A stretch of DNA of 64,000 nt from Cryobacterium algoritolerans (lineage in GTDB: Bacteria; Actinomycetota; Actinomycetes; Actinomycetales; Microbacteriaceae): positions 124,001 through 188,000 of the forward strand of contig NZ_SOFP01000046.1 in the NCBI RefSeq assembly GCF_004402785.1, read 5' to 3'. The translations under genes and the position numbers were made by a program. The notes beneath the pieces were generated by a model, which searched no databases, had not been told where the DNA came from, and saw only the letters and a program-made list of their open reading frames with translations. Positions 1 to 9,433 of this stretch are shown here, piece after piece; position 1 is the first letter of the stretch, and every line of letters begins with the position of its first letter.

Positions 1-2
1 AG

Positions 3-557
3 GGGGTGCGCAACGTGGTCTTCCAGGTCGGCGACGTCTACGCCCTGGACTTCCCGGATGAGTCATTCGACATCGTGCACGCCCACCAGGTGCTCCAGCA
101 TGTCGCCAACCCGGTTGCGGCGATGAAGGAGATCCGGCGGGTGCTGAGGCCCGGCGGCGTTTTCGCTGCGCGGGACGTGGACTACGGCGGCGTGATGATG
201 CATCCGAAGCTGCCCGGTCTGCTGCTCTGGATGACCGCCTACCGTGACGTGCACTATTGGAACGGCGGCGACCCTGACGCGGGGAGGGCGCTGAAGGCCT
301 GGGCGCGCCAGGCCGGGTTCGGCAGTGTCACCAGCAGCGCGTCGATCTGGTGCTTCGCCTCGGCTGCCGAACGCGAGTGGTGGGGAGAGTCGTGGGCCGT
401 GCGCGCCACCGAGTCCACCTTCGCGGCGCACGCGATCGAGGTCGGGGCGGCCGACCTGGCCGACCTGCGGCAGATCGCGGCCGCCTGGCGGCAGTGGGCG
501 GCGGACCCTGACGGCTGGTTCGGGATGCCGCACGGCGAAATCATCGCCCGGAAGTGA
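3..557 (+). CDS. Class I SAM-dependent methyltransferase (5' end outside window)
   Basis: The reading frame is open from the window edge, so the N-terminus with the glycine-rich SAM-binding loop is missing. The visible part begins in the middle of the Rossmann-like fold: an acidic strand end (GDVYALDF), then FDIVHAHQVLQHV, then KEIRRVLRPGG, which are the motifs usually placed after the SAM loop in Methyltransf_11/25-type enzymes. The C-terminal part (about 130 residues) carries no substrate-identifying motif that I recognise. The gene ends 64 bases before the acyl-CoA ligase on the same strand, so the two may be cotranscribed. Substrate unknown. The GTG at 6 is not a likely true start because the domain is incomplete there. 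Confidence 0.85.
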   Translation, partial: GVRNVVFQVGDVYALDFPDESFDIVHAHQVLQHVANPVAAMKEIRRVLRPGGVFAARDVDYGGVMMHPKLPGLLLWMTAYRDVHYWNGGDPDAGRALKAWARQAGFGSVTSSASIWCFASAAEREWWGESWAVRATESTFAAHAIEVGAADLADLRQIAAAWRQWAADPDGWFGMPHGEIIARK

Positions 558-621
558 CGACGCCCGCAGCCGGGTCACGGCTGGACCTGACCGTCGGTGA
601 TCACCGGCAGTAACATCAAGG

Positions 622-2043
622 GTGCCCTTCCTGGATCAGCTGAACCACTGGGCCCGGCACCAGCCGGGCGCGACGGCCATCGAGGTCGGCGCCGATCGGC
701 TCAGCTTTGCCGGACTCGCGGCCAGGGCAACCGCTGCGCTGTCCGACCAGACCGACGGTGCAGGCATCAGCGTCATCAGCCTGCCCAACGGCATTGAATT
801 CGCCCTCGCCCTCACCGCCGGGATCGCCGGTGACCGCGCCGTCGCCGTGCTCGATGCCGGCTGGCCGGATGTCCAACGGGACGCCGTCACGGAACGGCTG
901 GCCGCGTTGGACCCGCGACGGGCGCGGCCCCGGCGTGGGCCCGGCACGGTCCTGGCCGACGGGCACCCCGATTCGGTCTTTCTCTATGGCTTCACCTCCG
1001 GCACGACCTCCCTGCCCAAGGCGTTCACCCGCAGCCGGGAATCCTGGCGGCGCTCGTTCGAGGCCGGCACCGACTACTTCGGGCTGACTCGGCACGACCG
1101 CACGCTGGCGCCGGGACCCTTGTCGTCCAGCCTCACCCTCTACGCCCTGGCCGAGTCCCTGCACGCCGGCGCGACCTTCGTCACCCTGCCGGAATTCGAC
1201 CTTGCCGCAGCCCTCGCCTGCGTCGCCGACCGGGAGATCACCCGGCTCGTCCTCGTACCCACCATGCTGCGCCTGCTCAGCGAACGCGGCCTGGCCGGTG
1301 GGGTGAACGGCCGGGCGCTCACCCGCATCGTCAGCGCCGGGGCCCGGCTGGATCCCGCGACCCTTGCCGCCGCTCGCCGGTTCGCGCCCAACGCGACGAT
1401 CCAGCAGTACTACGGGGCGGCCGAGCTGAGTTTCATCGCCGCCTGGACGCTGCGCCCCGGGGACGCGCCGGGCGCGAAGGTGACGGCCGTCGGCCGAGCA
1501 TTGCCCGGCATTTCTCTCAGCATCCGGGACGAGGCCGGGCGGGAACTGCCCCGCAACGAGCCGGGCACGATCTTCGTGCGCAGCGACCTGGTCAGCAACG
1601 GCTACGCCTGGGGCGACGACGGCGCGGCGTTCCGCCGCGACGGTGACTGGTGCACCGTCGGCGATCTCGGTTTCCTCGACCAGGACGACGTGTTGCACTT
1701 CCTGAACCGACGCTTGGACATGATCGTCACGTCAGGCCGCAACGTCTACCCGCAGGAGGTGGAGGCGGCACTGCAGCAGTTGCCGGGAGTCGCATCCGTG
1801 GTCGCGGTCGGAGTGCCGGATGCCCGCCGTGGCGCCCGGCTCGTCGTGGCGGTCCTCGGCAGCCCTGAGGTCGACGCGGCCTCGCTTCGCCGGGCCTCTG
1901 CCGCGTCTCTCGCGGAGGCGAAACGGCCACGGTCCTACTACCGGCTGACCGCCCTTCCCCTCGCCCCGACCGGCAAGCTCAGCCGGCACCTGTTGGCCCG
2001 ATGGATCACCGAGGGAGACCCGCGTGTCACCGCACTCGACTGA
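622..2043 (+). CDS. AMP-dependent acyl-CoA synthetase/ligase family protein
   Basis: ANL-superfamily adenylate-forming enzyme of 473 residues, expected to activate a carboxylic acid as acyl-AMP and transfer it to CoA. Motifs in order: the phosphate-binding loop YGFTSGTTSLPKAF (about residue 118), the adenine-binding YYGAAELS (about 265), the hinge region DMIVTSGRNVYPQEVE (about 370) and the C-terminal catalytic lysine motif PTGKLSRH. It is shorter than typical long-chain ligases (about 550). The GTG start gives a complete N-terminal domain. The stop overlaps the start of the thiolase by 20 bases, which indicates translational coupling. A ligase-thiolase pair also occurs in Bacillus (yhfT-yhfS, next to a biotin transporter), but no biotin gene is visible here. 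Acyl substrate unknown. Confidence 0.88.
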   Translation: MPFLDQLNHWARHQPGATAIEVGADRLSFAGLAARATAALSDQTDGAGISVISLPNGIEFALALTAGIAGDRAVAVLDAGWPDVQRDAVTERLAALDPRRARPRRGPGTVLADGHPDSVFLYGFTSGTTSLPKAFTRSRESWRRSFEAGTDYFGLTRHDRTLAPGPLSSSLTLYALAESLHAGATFVTLPEFDLAAALACVADREITRLVLVPTMLRLLSERGLAGGVNGRALTRIVSAGARLDPATLAAARRFAPNATIQQYYGAAELSFIAAWTLRPGDAPGAKVTAVGRALPGISLSIRDEAGRELPRNEPGTIFVRSDLVSNGYAWGDDGAAFRRDGDWCTVGDLGFLDQDDVLHFLNRRLDMIVTSGRNVYPQEVEAALQQLPGVASVVAVGVPDARRGARLVVAVLGSPEVDAASLRRASAASLAEAKRPRSYYRLTALPLAPTGKLSRHLLARWITEGDPRVTALD

Positions 2044-3247
2044 CCGTGCCCGGCCGGGCACCGACCGCGAGCCGGTCATCGTCCTCGGCCGTCGCTCCGC
2101 CTTCGGGCGCGTGAACGGCGGCCTGGCGGCGCTGACCGCCGACCGGCTGCTCGCGCCGGTGCTGGCGGCGCTGCTGGCCGACACGGGCGTCGCACCGGAA
2201 ACGGTCGACGACGTCATCATCGGCAATGCGGTCGGCGGCGGCGGGAACGTGGCCCGCCTGTCCCTGCTGCGCGCGGGACTCCCCGTGACGGTGCCGGGCC
2301 TGACCGTCGACCGCCAGTGCGGCTCCGGCCTGGAGGCCATCGTCCTGGCCTGTCGGCTCGTGGCCGCAGGGGCCGGTGACATCTATCTGGCCGGCGGCGT
2401 GGAGAGCTGCAGCACCGCGCCGTTGCGGGCGCACCGGCTCTCGTCGACGCCCGGACACCCCGACTTCTTCGACCGGGTGAGGTTCTCGCCGGACGAGGTC
2501 GGAGACCCCGAGATGGGCGTCGCCGCCGAGAATGTGGCCGACCGGTTCGGCATCACCCGGGAGCGACAGGACGCGTTCGCGCTCCGGAGCCACCGGCTGG
2601 CCATCGCTGCGAGCGAGTCGGGGCAGCTGACCGGCGAGATCGTCGCCGTCGAGACGGATGCCGGCCGGATCGATGCCGATGCGGGACCGCGGCGCAGCCT
2701 CACCCTCGGTCTGCTGAGCCGGTTCACCCCGGCGTTCCGGGCAGGCGGAACCGTCACCGCGGGCAACTCCTGCGCGGATGCCGACGGGGCCGTCGCGGTT
2801 CTGGTGACCAGCCGCCGGACCGCGGCGGCCCTCGGGCTCGGTCGTGGTCTGCGCTTCGTCGAGTCCGCGGTGACCGGCACGAACCCGTTTTTCCTCGGCA
2901 TCGCCGGCGCCGAGGCAGCACGGCTCGTGCTTTCCCGACAGAGGTTTGCCGGCACAGACCTGTCCTGGATCGAATTCAACGAGGCCTTCGCGGCCCAGGT
3001 GCTCGCGTCGCTGGATCTCCTGGGCATTGCGGAGGAGCACGCCAACCGGCAGGGCGGGGCACTGGCTCTCGGCCATCCGTTCGGCGCGAGCGGCGCCCTG
3101 CTGGTGCTCAGCCTGTTACGGCAGTGCCGGGCCTCGGCCTCGCCGGGAGAGCTTGGCCTGACCGCCGTCAGCATCGCCGGGGGACTCGGCGTCGCGGCGC
3201 TGTGGTGCTGGGACGGCACCGACGACGCGGCGCGAAGCGACGAATAG
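2024..3247 (+). CDS. Thiolase family protein (acetyl-CoA acetyltransferase-like), second catalytic Cys replaced by Ser
   Basis: A 407-residue thiolase-fold protein. The nucleophilic cysteine lies in DRQCGSGLEA (Cys99), the Asn of the oxyanion hole in NEAFAAQ, and the histidine in GHPFGASGA (His351). Standard thiolases end with a C-x-G-G-G-x-G motif whose Cys is the general acid/base; here the equivalent segment reads SIAGGLG, so Ser383 stands at that place. The enzyme may therefore be slow, work on a different acyl chemistry, or act only in acyl transfer. It overlaps the ligase gene by 20 bases and the GTG start fits this coupling. Likely reaction: chain cleavage or condensation on the CoA thioester made by its neighbour (inference). 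Confidence 0.85.
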   Translation: MSPHSTDRARPGTDREPVIVLGRRSAFGRVNGGLAALTADRLLAPVLAALLADTGVAPETVDDVIIGNAVGGGGNVARLSLLRAGLPVTVPGLTVDRQCGSGLEAIVLACRLVAAGAGDIYLAGGVESCSTAPLRAHRLSSTPGHPDFFDRVRFSPDEVGDPEMGVAAENVADRFGITRERQDAFALRSHRLAIAASESGQLTGEIVAVETDAGRIDADAGPRRSLTLGLLSRFTPAFRAGGTVTAGNSCADADGAVAVLVTSRRTAAALGLGRGLRFVESAVTGTNPFFLGIAGAEAARLVLSRQRFAGTDLSWIEFNEAFAAQVLASLDLLGIAEEHANRQGGALALGHPFGASGALLVLSLLRQCRASASPGELGLTAVSIAGGLGVAALWCWDGTDDAARSDE

Positions 3248-3306
3248 CGCGTGGCGACGTGTGGTACGCCGAGGCGCACTCGGGCCGGTTCCGGCCGTGC
3301 GAGCGG

Positions 3307-3573
3307 CTAGATCCAGTCCTCGTCGTCCTCGACCGCCACGGCCGGCTGGGTGATGGTGGCGCTGTCTTCACCCGGGTTGTACCGGATGACGGTGCCGTCG
3401 TCGAGCTCGAGCACCGGCTGGGCCTCGAGCCAGGTCAGCGTCCAGCGCCAGGCGCTGCTGTCCTCGCCCAGGGCGGCGAGTTCCTCTTCGACCGCCTGGA
3501 TCGCGATCTCGACCACGTGGGGCAGCCCCGGCGGAAACGGCCCGCCGAGCGCAAAGCGGCTTCCCAGTTGCAC
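3307..3573 (-). CDS. Small acidic conserved-looking protein of unknown function
   Basis: An 88-residue soluble protein with an acidic C-terminus (VEDDEDWI). It has no signal peptide, no membrane segment and no motif I recognise. It starts one base after the stop of the upstream GNAT gene (3575) and so is most likely translated together with it, as the last gene of the valS-GNAT unit. The high density of sensible codons and the tight spacing support a real gene. The 59 bases between its stop and the convergent thiolase include a GC-rich dyad (GGCCGG-TT-CCGGCC, 3283-3296) without a T tract. Confidence 0.6.
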   Translation of the reverse strand: MQLGSRFALGGPFPPGLPHVVEIAIQAVEEELAALGEDSSAWRWTLTWLEAQPVLELDDGTVIRYNPGEDSATITQPAVAVEDDEDWI

Positions 3574-3574
3574 T

Positions 3575-4021
3575 CTAGAGCTCGATCCCGTAGGTCACCC
3601 AGTCCGTGCGGGTGGCGACATCATCGTAGAGATGCTGGGCCTCCTCATTGTCAGCGGCCGTGATCCAAGCCATGGTGCTGAGGTGGTGCTCCGTGGCGTA
3701 CAGCTTCGCGAACTCGATCAGGGTGCGCCCCACCCCGGTGCTGCGAGAATCGGGGACCACGAACAGGTCGTCAAGGTAGAGCCCGCGGGTGGCGCTGAGC
3801 GTGTTGGGCACCTCCCGGTAGTGTGCGAACCCGATGAAGTCACCCTCGTCATTGACGGCGACCGCTCCGGCGAGCACGTGGTTCTTGTCGATGATCCAAC
3901 TCCAGACCTGAAGCGCTTTCTCATCCGTGAGCGCACTCTTGTAGAACTCGCTGTAGCCCTCGAAGAGGCCTAACCACGAGAAAAAGTCCTTGTCGTCCAG
4001 TGTTCGTACCTTGACTGACAT
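3575..4021 (-). CDS. GNAT family N-acetyltransferase
   Basis: A 148-residue acetyltransferase. Strand 4 with the acetyl-CoA-binding turn is visible as LYLDDLFVVPDSRSTGVGRTLIE (V-x-x-x-R-x-x-G-x-G pattern, about residues 82-104), followed by the typical helix and the WITAADNEEAQHLYDDVA segment of motif B. Acceptor substrate unknown. It begins 10 bases downstream of the valS stop, with a GGAGAA ribosome site before the ATG, so it belongs to the valS transcript. No sign of damage. Confidence 0.85.
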   Translation of the reverse strand: MSVKVRTLDDKDFFSWLGLFEGYSEFYKSALTDEKALQVWSWIIDKNHVLAGAVAVNDEGDFIGFAHYREVPNTLSATRGLYLDDLFVVPDSRSTGVGRTLIEFAKLYATEHHLSTMAWITAADNEEAQHLYDDVATRTDWVTYGIEL

Positions 4022-4030
4022 CCGGTTCTC

Positions 4031-6640
4031 CTAACTCTCTGGCACCGTGTCGAGCACGATGTCAGTGACAGCCAATTCACTGCCATCGACAAAAACCAAT
4101 TCCGAGATACGACCGACGGCCCGCAGATCGTCGGAGGCCTGCGCGAGCAGGGCCACCTCAGCGGCCGTTCCGCTAATTACAGCAGATGCGACGGCAGATT
4201 TCTGGGATGCCTTCGCATCAGTCTTGGCGCGCCGGATGCCGGTGAGCGCCCGGCTGGCCAGATCGAGCAGGGCGACGTTGCCGATACCGCCCGCCGCGCG
4301 CTCCGCCTGGCTCGGCCACGGCGCACGGTGCACCGATCCTTCGCTGGACCAGGACCAGGCCTCCTCGGTTGCGAACGGCACGAACGGAGCGAACAGGCGC
4401 AACAGCGTGCTGAGGGCCGTGCGGAGCGCGGCGACGGCCGACGCCTGGCCGGCGCCGCTCTCGCCGTAGGCGCGTTCCTTGACCAACTCGAGGTAATCGT
4501 CGCAGAACGTCCAGAAGAAACTCTCGGTGAGTTCGAGCGCACGGGCGTGGTCGTAACCCTCGAATGCGGCCGTGGCCTGGCCGACGACGACGCTGAGCCG
4601 GGCGAGCATGCTCTGGTCGATCGGCTCGGTGACCGGGGCGTCCGCGGCGCCGTCGAAGCCGAGGATGAACTTGGATGCGTTCAGGATCTTGATCGCGAGG
4701 CGACGGCCGATCTTGATCTGGGTCGGGTTCTTCGGGTCGAACGCGGCATCCGTGCCCAGGCGGGACGACGCAGCCCAGTAGCGCACCGCGTCGGAGCCGT
4801 GCCGTTCGAGCATGTCGGCGGGGGTCACCACGTTGCCCTTTGACTTGGACATCTTCTTACGGTCGGGGTCGACGATGAAGCCAGACAGCGCCGCATGCTG
4901 CCACGGCGAGACGCCGTGTTCGAGTTCGGCGCGGAGCAGGGTCGAGAACAGCCAGGTGCGGATGATGTCCTGGCCCTGCGGGCGGAGCGAATATGGGTAG
5001 ACCAGGTTGAACAGTTCGGGGTCGCGTTCCCAGCCTCCGGCCAGCTGCGGGGTGAGTGAGGAGGTCGCCCAGGTGTCCATCACGTCGACCTCGCCGACGA
5101 AACCGTTCGCGGCTCCGCGCTGATCGGCGCCGTAGCCGGGGGCCGTGTCGGATGACGGGTCGACGGGGAGCAGGTCGCGGGTGGCCACGATCGGCTGGTC
5201 GAAGACCGGGTTGGCGTCGGCATCCAGCGGGTACCACACGGGCAGGGGCACACCGAAGAAGCGCTGGCGGGAAACCAGCCAGTCGCCGGTGAGTCCGTTC
5301 ACCCAGTTCTCGTAGCGAACCCGCATGAACTCGGGGTGCCACTGCAGGTCGGCGCCGTGGGAGATCAGCCGGGAGCGCAGGGCCTCGTCCCGGGCGCCGT
5401 TGCGGATGTACCACTGCCTGGTCGACACGATCTCGAGCGGCTTGTCGCCCTTCTCAAAGAACTTGACCGGGTGCACGATCGGCTTGGGCTCGCCGATCAT
5501 GTCCCCGCTCACGCGGAGCAGTTCCACGACAGCCTGCTTGGCGGAGAATACCGTCTTGCCGGCCAGTTGGGCGTAGGCGGCGACTCCGGTCTCGCTGACG
5601 ATGACGTCGGGGGCCTCGGCGATGATCCGGCCGTCGAAGCCCATGATTGCGCGGTTGGGCAGGTCGAGCTCGCGCCACCAGACCACGTCGGTCACGTCGC
5701 CGAACGTGCAGATCATCGCGATTCCGCTGCCCTTGTCCTTCTGGGCGAGGTGGTGCGCGAGGATGGGCACCTCCACGTCGAAGAGCGGGGTGCGCACGGT
5801 GGTGCCGAAGAGCGCCTTGTACCGTTCGTCGTCCGGGTGCGCGACGAGGGCAACGCAGGCGGGGAGCAGTTCGGGCCGGGTGGTTTCGATCTCGATGGTG
5901 CTGTCGTCGGGCTTCCGGAACGAGACCCGGTGGTAGGCGGCGGGCATTTCCTTGTCTTCCAGCTCGGCCTGGGCGACCGCGGTGCGGAAGGTCACGTCCC
6001 AGAGGGTCGGCGCCATGGCCTGGTAGGCCTCGCCGCGCTCGACGTTGCCGAGGAACGCGAGCTGGGAGGTGACGAGCGAGTCGTGGCCGATCGTGCGGTA
6101 GGTCTGGGTCCAGTCGACGCTCAGGCCGAGGGTGCGCCAGAGGGCCTCGAACTGCTTTTCGTCTTCGATGGTGAGGCGTTCGCACAGTTCGATGAAGTTT
6201 CGACGGCTGATGGGGAGCTGGTCGGCGGCCTTGCTGCTCTTGCCGTCGCCGCCCTCGAAGGGCGGGGTGAAGTCGACCGCGAAGGGGAGCGAGGGGTCGC
6301 AGCGCACGCCGTAGTAGTTCTGCACGCGACGTTCGGTGGGCAGGCCGTTGTCGTCCCAGCCCATCGGGTAGAAGACGCTCTTGCCGCGCATCCGCTGGAA
6401 GCGCGCGATGACATCGGTGTGGGTGTAGGAGAACACGTGCCCGATGTGCAGCGAACCGGAGGCGGTCGGCGGCGGGGTGTCGATGGAGAAGATGTTCGCG
6501 CGGGTGGCGGATCCCCGGTCGAACCGGTAGAGGCCGGAGCCTTCCCAGCTGCTGCCCCACTTGGTTTCGAGACCCTCGAGGGCCGGTTTGTCCGGAACGC
6601 TGGCGGCGGTCATGTTTCTCCGTTTGGGTATGTGCGGCAC
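4031..6640 (-). CDS. valS: Valyl-tRNA synthetase
   Basis: Class Ia aminoacyl-tRNA synthetase of 869 residues that charges tRNA-Val and edits mischarged threonine. The HIGH signature is present as SLHIGHVF (about residue 65), the catalytic continuation as MGWDDNGLPTERRVQ, the editing CP1 insertion follows, and the KMSKS loop is KKMSKSKGNV (about residue 575). The C-terminal anticodon-binding domain is present; the short final segment fits the actinobacterial form without a long coiled-coil arm. The ATG at 6640 gives the usual N-terminus. Two small genes follow closely (GNAT and an 88-residue protein). No T-box or other leader is evident upstream. Confidence 0.97.
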   Translation of the reverse strand: MPHIPKRRNMTAASVPDKPALEGLETKWGSSWEGSGLYRFDRGSATRANIFSIDTPPPTASGSLHIGHVFSYTHTDVIARFQRMRGKSVFYPMGWDDNGLPTERRVQNYYGVRCDPSLPFAVDFTPPFEGGDGKSSKAADQLPISRRNFIELCERLTIEDEKQFEALWRTLGLSVDWTQTYRTIGHDSLVTSQLAFLGNVERGEAYQAMAPTLWDVTFRTAVAQAELEDKEMPAAYHRVSFRKPDDSTIEIETTRPELLPACVALVAHPDDERYKALFGTTVRTPLFDVEVPILAHHLAQKDKGSGIAMICTFGDVTDVVWWRELDLPNRAIMGFDGRIIAEAPDVIVSETGVAAYAQLAGKTVFSAKQAVVELLRVSGDMIGEPKPIVHPVKFFEKGDKPLEIVSTRQWYIRNGARDEALRSRLISHGADLQWHPEFMRVRYENWVNGLTGDWLVSRQRFFGVPLPVWYPLDADANPVFDQPIVATRDLLPVDPSSDTAPGYGADQRGAANGFVGEVDVMDTWATSSLTPQLAGGWERDPELFNLVYPYSLRPQGQDIIRTWLFSTLLRAELEHGVSPWQHAALSGFIVDPDRKKMSKSKGNVVTPADMLERHGSDAVRYWAASSRLGTDAAFDPKNPTQIKIGRRLAIKILNASKFILGFDGAADAPVTEPIDQSMLARLSVVVGQATAAFEGYDHARALELTESFFWTFCDDYLELVKERAYGESGAGQASAVAALRTALSTLLRLFAPFVPFATEEAWSWSSEGSVHRAPWPSQAERAAGGIGNVALLDLASRALTGIRRAKTDAKASQKSAVASAVISGTAAEVALLAQASDDLRAVGRISELVFVDGSELAVTDIVLDTVPES

Positions 6641-6764
6641 CGTGTAGGTGGTGAGGTGCCTGAGTATTGGGCCGCAACCAATCTACCGGATGCCCTGTTC
6701 CCCGCCGATTCCGCCGGTGGTTGGGCTTGTCGATACTCGGCCGCCGGATCTCGACGTGCCGCCC
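6641..6764. repeat. Intergenic REP-like element CCGGTGGTTGGGCTTGTCGA (6714-6740) between valS and the peptide ABC operon
   Basis: The short gap between the start of valS and the end of the ABC ATPase gene holds one copy of a 27-bp sequence, core GGTGGTTGGGCTTGTCGATAC. The reverse complement of the tandem array inside ileS (14873-14936) starts with the same core: CCGGTGGTCGAGCCTGTCGA. Elements of this kind (GGTGGTYGRGCYTGTCGA) are, to my knowledge, scattered between genes in Microbacteriaceae. Nothing else is seen here apart from a possible valS promoter. Confidence 0.6.
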
Positions 6765-8573
6765 TCAGGCGAGCCCGGGGACGGCAGCGAGCAGGGACTG
6801 CGTGTACGGATGCTGCGGCGCCCCGAACACCTGCGTCGTCGCCCCGATCTCGACGATCCGGCCGTCCAGCATCACCGCGACCTGGTCGCTGGCGTGCTGG
6901 ATCACCCCCAGGTCGTGGGAGATCACCAGCAGGCTCAGGCCACGCTCGCGCTGTAGCTCGTCGAGGAGATCGAGCACCTGGGCCTGCACCGTCACATCGA
7001 GGGATGACACGGGTTCGTCGCAGACGATGATCTGCGGTTCGGAGGCGAGTGCCCTCGCAATGCCGACGCGCTGACGCTGGCCGCCCGAGAGTGACAGGGG
7101 GCGTCTGGTGAGCAGCGTCGACGGGAGGGACACCTGGTCGAGCAGCTCGGCCACCCTGGCCCGGTCACGGGCTGCGGTCCCGCGCCCGGCCGACCCGGAC
7201 CGCGCAGCGTGGCGGGCGCCCCGCACGGCGTCCCGCAGCACCGCGTCGACCGTCAGCCGCGGGTCGAAGGAGCTGAGGGCATCCTGGTACACCGCGCCGA
7301 GCTCCGGTCGCAGGCGCCGGCGTTGCCGCTCGGTGGCCGCGCTGAACGGACGACCGAGCACCCGCACCTCTCCCTCGTCCGGCCGGCCGAGTGCCAGCAG
7401 CAGCCGCGCCGTGGTGGTCTTGCCCGACCCGGACTCGCCGACCAGGCCGAGGGTGGTGCCGCGGGCGAGCCTGAACGAGACCCCATCCACCGCCCGCTGG
7501 TCGCTGCCGTCCGGTCGCCGGAAGGTTTTGACGAGTCCGACCGCCTCCAGCACGACCTCGCCCGGAGAAGGAACTGGAGAAGGAACAGGAGAAGATGCAG
7601 GGGCAGATGCGGGAGCAGGCGCGGGCGACGCCGACGAGGCCGGCGGCATTGTCGGCGCTGAGACGTAAAAGGCCGGCGGTGCGGGCGGGCTCGCCGGAGC
7701 ATCCGCCCGGTCCACGGGAGCGGCCAGACGCGTCCCGCGCGGCTTGTCGACGGGAATCGCGGCGATCATCCGCCGGGTCTGCTCCTGCCGAGGCGAGGCG
7801 AGCAGCCTCGCGGCCGGCCCCTGCTCCACGATCCGCCCGGCGTTCATCACGGCGATCCGGTCGGCGATCCGGCCCACCACGGCGAGGTCGTGGCTGATCA
7901 GCAGGATGGCCGTCCCATGCCGTTTGAGGCTCTCCAGGAGGTCGAGGATCTGCGCCTGCACCGTCAGGTCGAGGGCCGTCGTCGGTTCGTCGACCAGCAG
8001 CAGGGGCGGGTCGAGGGCGATCGCGGATGCGATCAGGGCGCGCTGGCGCTGCCCGCCGGACAGCTCGCCTGAGCGCTGCCGCACCCGGGTACGGCCGTCG
8101 GGCAGACCCACCCGCTCGAGCACCTCCTGCACCCTGGCCCGCCGCGCCGCCCGGTCGAGGGTGGTGTGCAGGCGAAGCGAATCGGCGATCTCGCGGCCGA
8201 TGGGTCTCAGCGGGTCGAGGGAGACGAGAGCGTCCTGGAGCACCAGGCCGACGTCACGGCCGCGCCGGCGTCGCCACTGCGCCTCGGAGAGGCCGATCAC
8301 GTCGCTGCCGTTGATGGCCAGTTCCGTGGCCTCCAGCCAGGCGCCGTCGCCGGCCAGTCCGAGCAGGCTCCGGGCGGTGACGCTCTTTCCGGAGCCGGAC
8401 TCGCCGACCAGGGCCAGGCATTCGCCGGGGGCGATGTCGAAGGAGACCCCGGCGACGACCGGATCGGTTCCGGGCTGTCTGCCGAAGCCCACAGCCAGGT
8501 CCCGCACACGAAGCATGGAGACGAGCGGTCCGGTTGGCGGACGGTGGACCGGGAGGCTGGTTCCGGGACTCAT
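6765..8573 (-). CDS. Peptide-type ABC transporter, two ATPase domains fused in one chain (OppD-OppF/DppD-DppF-like)
   Basis: A 602-residue energy-coupling protein with two complete nucleotide-binding domains. Domain 1 has Walker A GESGSGKS, signature LSGGQRQR and Walker [13 protein letters not shown]; domain 2 has [17 protein letters not shown] and [12 protein letters not shown]. The domains are joined by a low-complexity Pro/Ala/Ser linker of roughly 60 residues (about 290-345) encoded by short imperfect repeats. In many bacteria OppD and OppF are separate proteins, so this is the fused version common in Actinobacteria. Its ATG overlaps the stop of the permease gene (ATGA, 8570-8573), and it is the last gene of the importer operon. 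Confidence 0.93.
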   Translation of the reverse strand: MSPGTSLPVHRPPTGPLVSMLRVRDLAVGFGRQPGTDPVVAGVSFDIAPGECLALVGESGSGKSVTARSLLGLAGDGAWLEATELAINGSDVIGLSEAQWRRRRGRDVGLVLQDALVSLDPLRPIGREIADSLRLHTTLDRAARRARVQEVLERVGLPDGRTRVRQRSGELSGGQRQRALIASAIALDPPLLLVDEPTTALDLTVQAQILDLLESLKRHGTAILLISHDLAVVGRIADRIAVMNAGRIVEQGPAARLLASPRQEQTRRMIAAIPVDKPRGTRLAAPVDRADAPASPPAPPAFYVSAPTMPPASSASPAPAPASAPASSPVPSPVPSPGEVVLEAVGLVKTFRRPDGSDQRAVDGVSFRLARGTTLGLVGESGSGKTTTARLLLALGRPDEGEVRVLGRPFSAATERQRRRLRPELGAVYQDALSSFDPRLTVDAVLRDAVRGARHAARSGSAGRGTAARDRARVAELLDQVSLPSTLLTRRPLSLSGGQRQRVGIARALASEPQIIVCDEPVSSLDVTVQAQVLDLLDELQRERGLSLLVISHDLGVIQHASDQVAVMLDGRIVEIGATTQVFGAPQHPYTQSLLAAVPGLA

Positions 8574-9433
8574 GCGTGCCTCAACCGACGTTCAAGGGCG
8601 CGTCCGAGGCTCGTCGCGGTGACCGCGGTGAGCACGATGAACAACCCGGGGAAGAAGGCCAGCCACCAGGCCGACGTGATGTAGGTGCGCCCGGCCGAGA
8701 GCATGGCGCCCCATTCGGCGGCCGGTGGGGCGGCGCCCAGCCCCAGGTAGCTCAGCGCCGAGGCCCAGACGACGGCCTGCCCGATGCCGAGGGTGCCGAG
8801 CACGAACAGCGGCGCCAGGGTGTTCGGGAGGATGTGCCGCACCAGAATCTGCCAGCGGCCGCGGCCGAGCACGGTGGCGGCCTCGACGAACGCCGCCGAC
8901 CGCACCGAGATGAGCTGGGCCCGGATGATCCGGGCATAGCCGGGCGCCGTCGCCAGCCCCACGGCCACGGTCGCCGTCTGTATCCCCGGCCCGAAGACCA
9001 GGATGACGAGCAGGGCCAGTAACAGGCCAGGGAACGCGAACAGCACCTCGAGGAACCGATTGACGGTGAAATCGACGATCCGCCCGAGCATCCCGGCCAT
9101 GGTGCCGAGCACAATCCCGAGGCCGAGGCCGATCCCTGTGGCCAGCGTGCCGATCACCAGGGATCCTCCGGTGCCGTGGCTCACCCGGGTGAAGATGTCC
9201 CGTCCGGACTCGTCGGTGCCGAACCAATGCACGAGGTTCGGCGCCTGGAAGGCCGACAATGGATCGATGGCGAGCGGGTCGCCCGGCGCGACGAGAGACG
9301 GCGCGAACGCGGCCGCGATGAGGAACAGCGCGAAGGCCCCGGCGAGGGCCTCGGCGACACTGATCCGGCGTCGGCGCGGCGACCTTGCCCGCGCCTGGCG
9401 GCCGAGGTCGGCCTGGATCTCGAGGTCGCTCAT
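8570..9433 (-). CDS. ABC transporter permease, DppC/OppC-like
   Basis: A 287-residue inner-membrane permease. A cytosolic N-terminus is followed by a first helix (ALAGAFALFLIAAAFAPSL), the OppC-type periplasmic segment (HWFGTDESGRDIFTRVSHG) and a block of five further helices. The EAA loop that contacts the ATPase is EAATVLGRGRWQILVRHILPN. The ATG at 9433 was chosen because it overlaps the stop of the preceding permease (ATGA, 9430-9433) and gives the normal DppC N-terminus; a longer upstream open frame is only a shadow of that permease. Partners: the DppB-like permease and the fused ATPase. Confidence 0.92.
   Translation of the reverse strand: MSDLEIQADLGRQARARSPRRRRISVAEALAGAFALFLIAAAFAPSLVAPGDPLAIDPLSAFQAPNLVHWFGTDESGRDIFTRVSHGTGGSLVIGTLATGIGLGLGIVLGTMAGMLGRIVDFTVNRFLEVLFAFPGLLLALLVILVFGPGIQTATVAVGLATAPGYARIIRAQLISVRSAAFVEAATVLGRGRWQILVRHILPNTLAPLFVLGTLGIGQAVVWASALSYLGLGAAPPAAEWGAMLSAGRTYITSAWWLAFFPGLFIVLTAVTATSLGRALERRLRHA

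Noticed and set aside
3283..3296. GGCCGGTTCCGGCC dyad between the thiolase and the minus-strand operon
   Set aside because: Short, no T tract and only a two-base loop; not enough to call a terminator.
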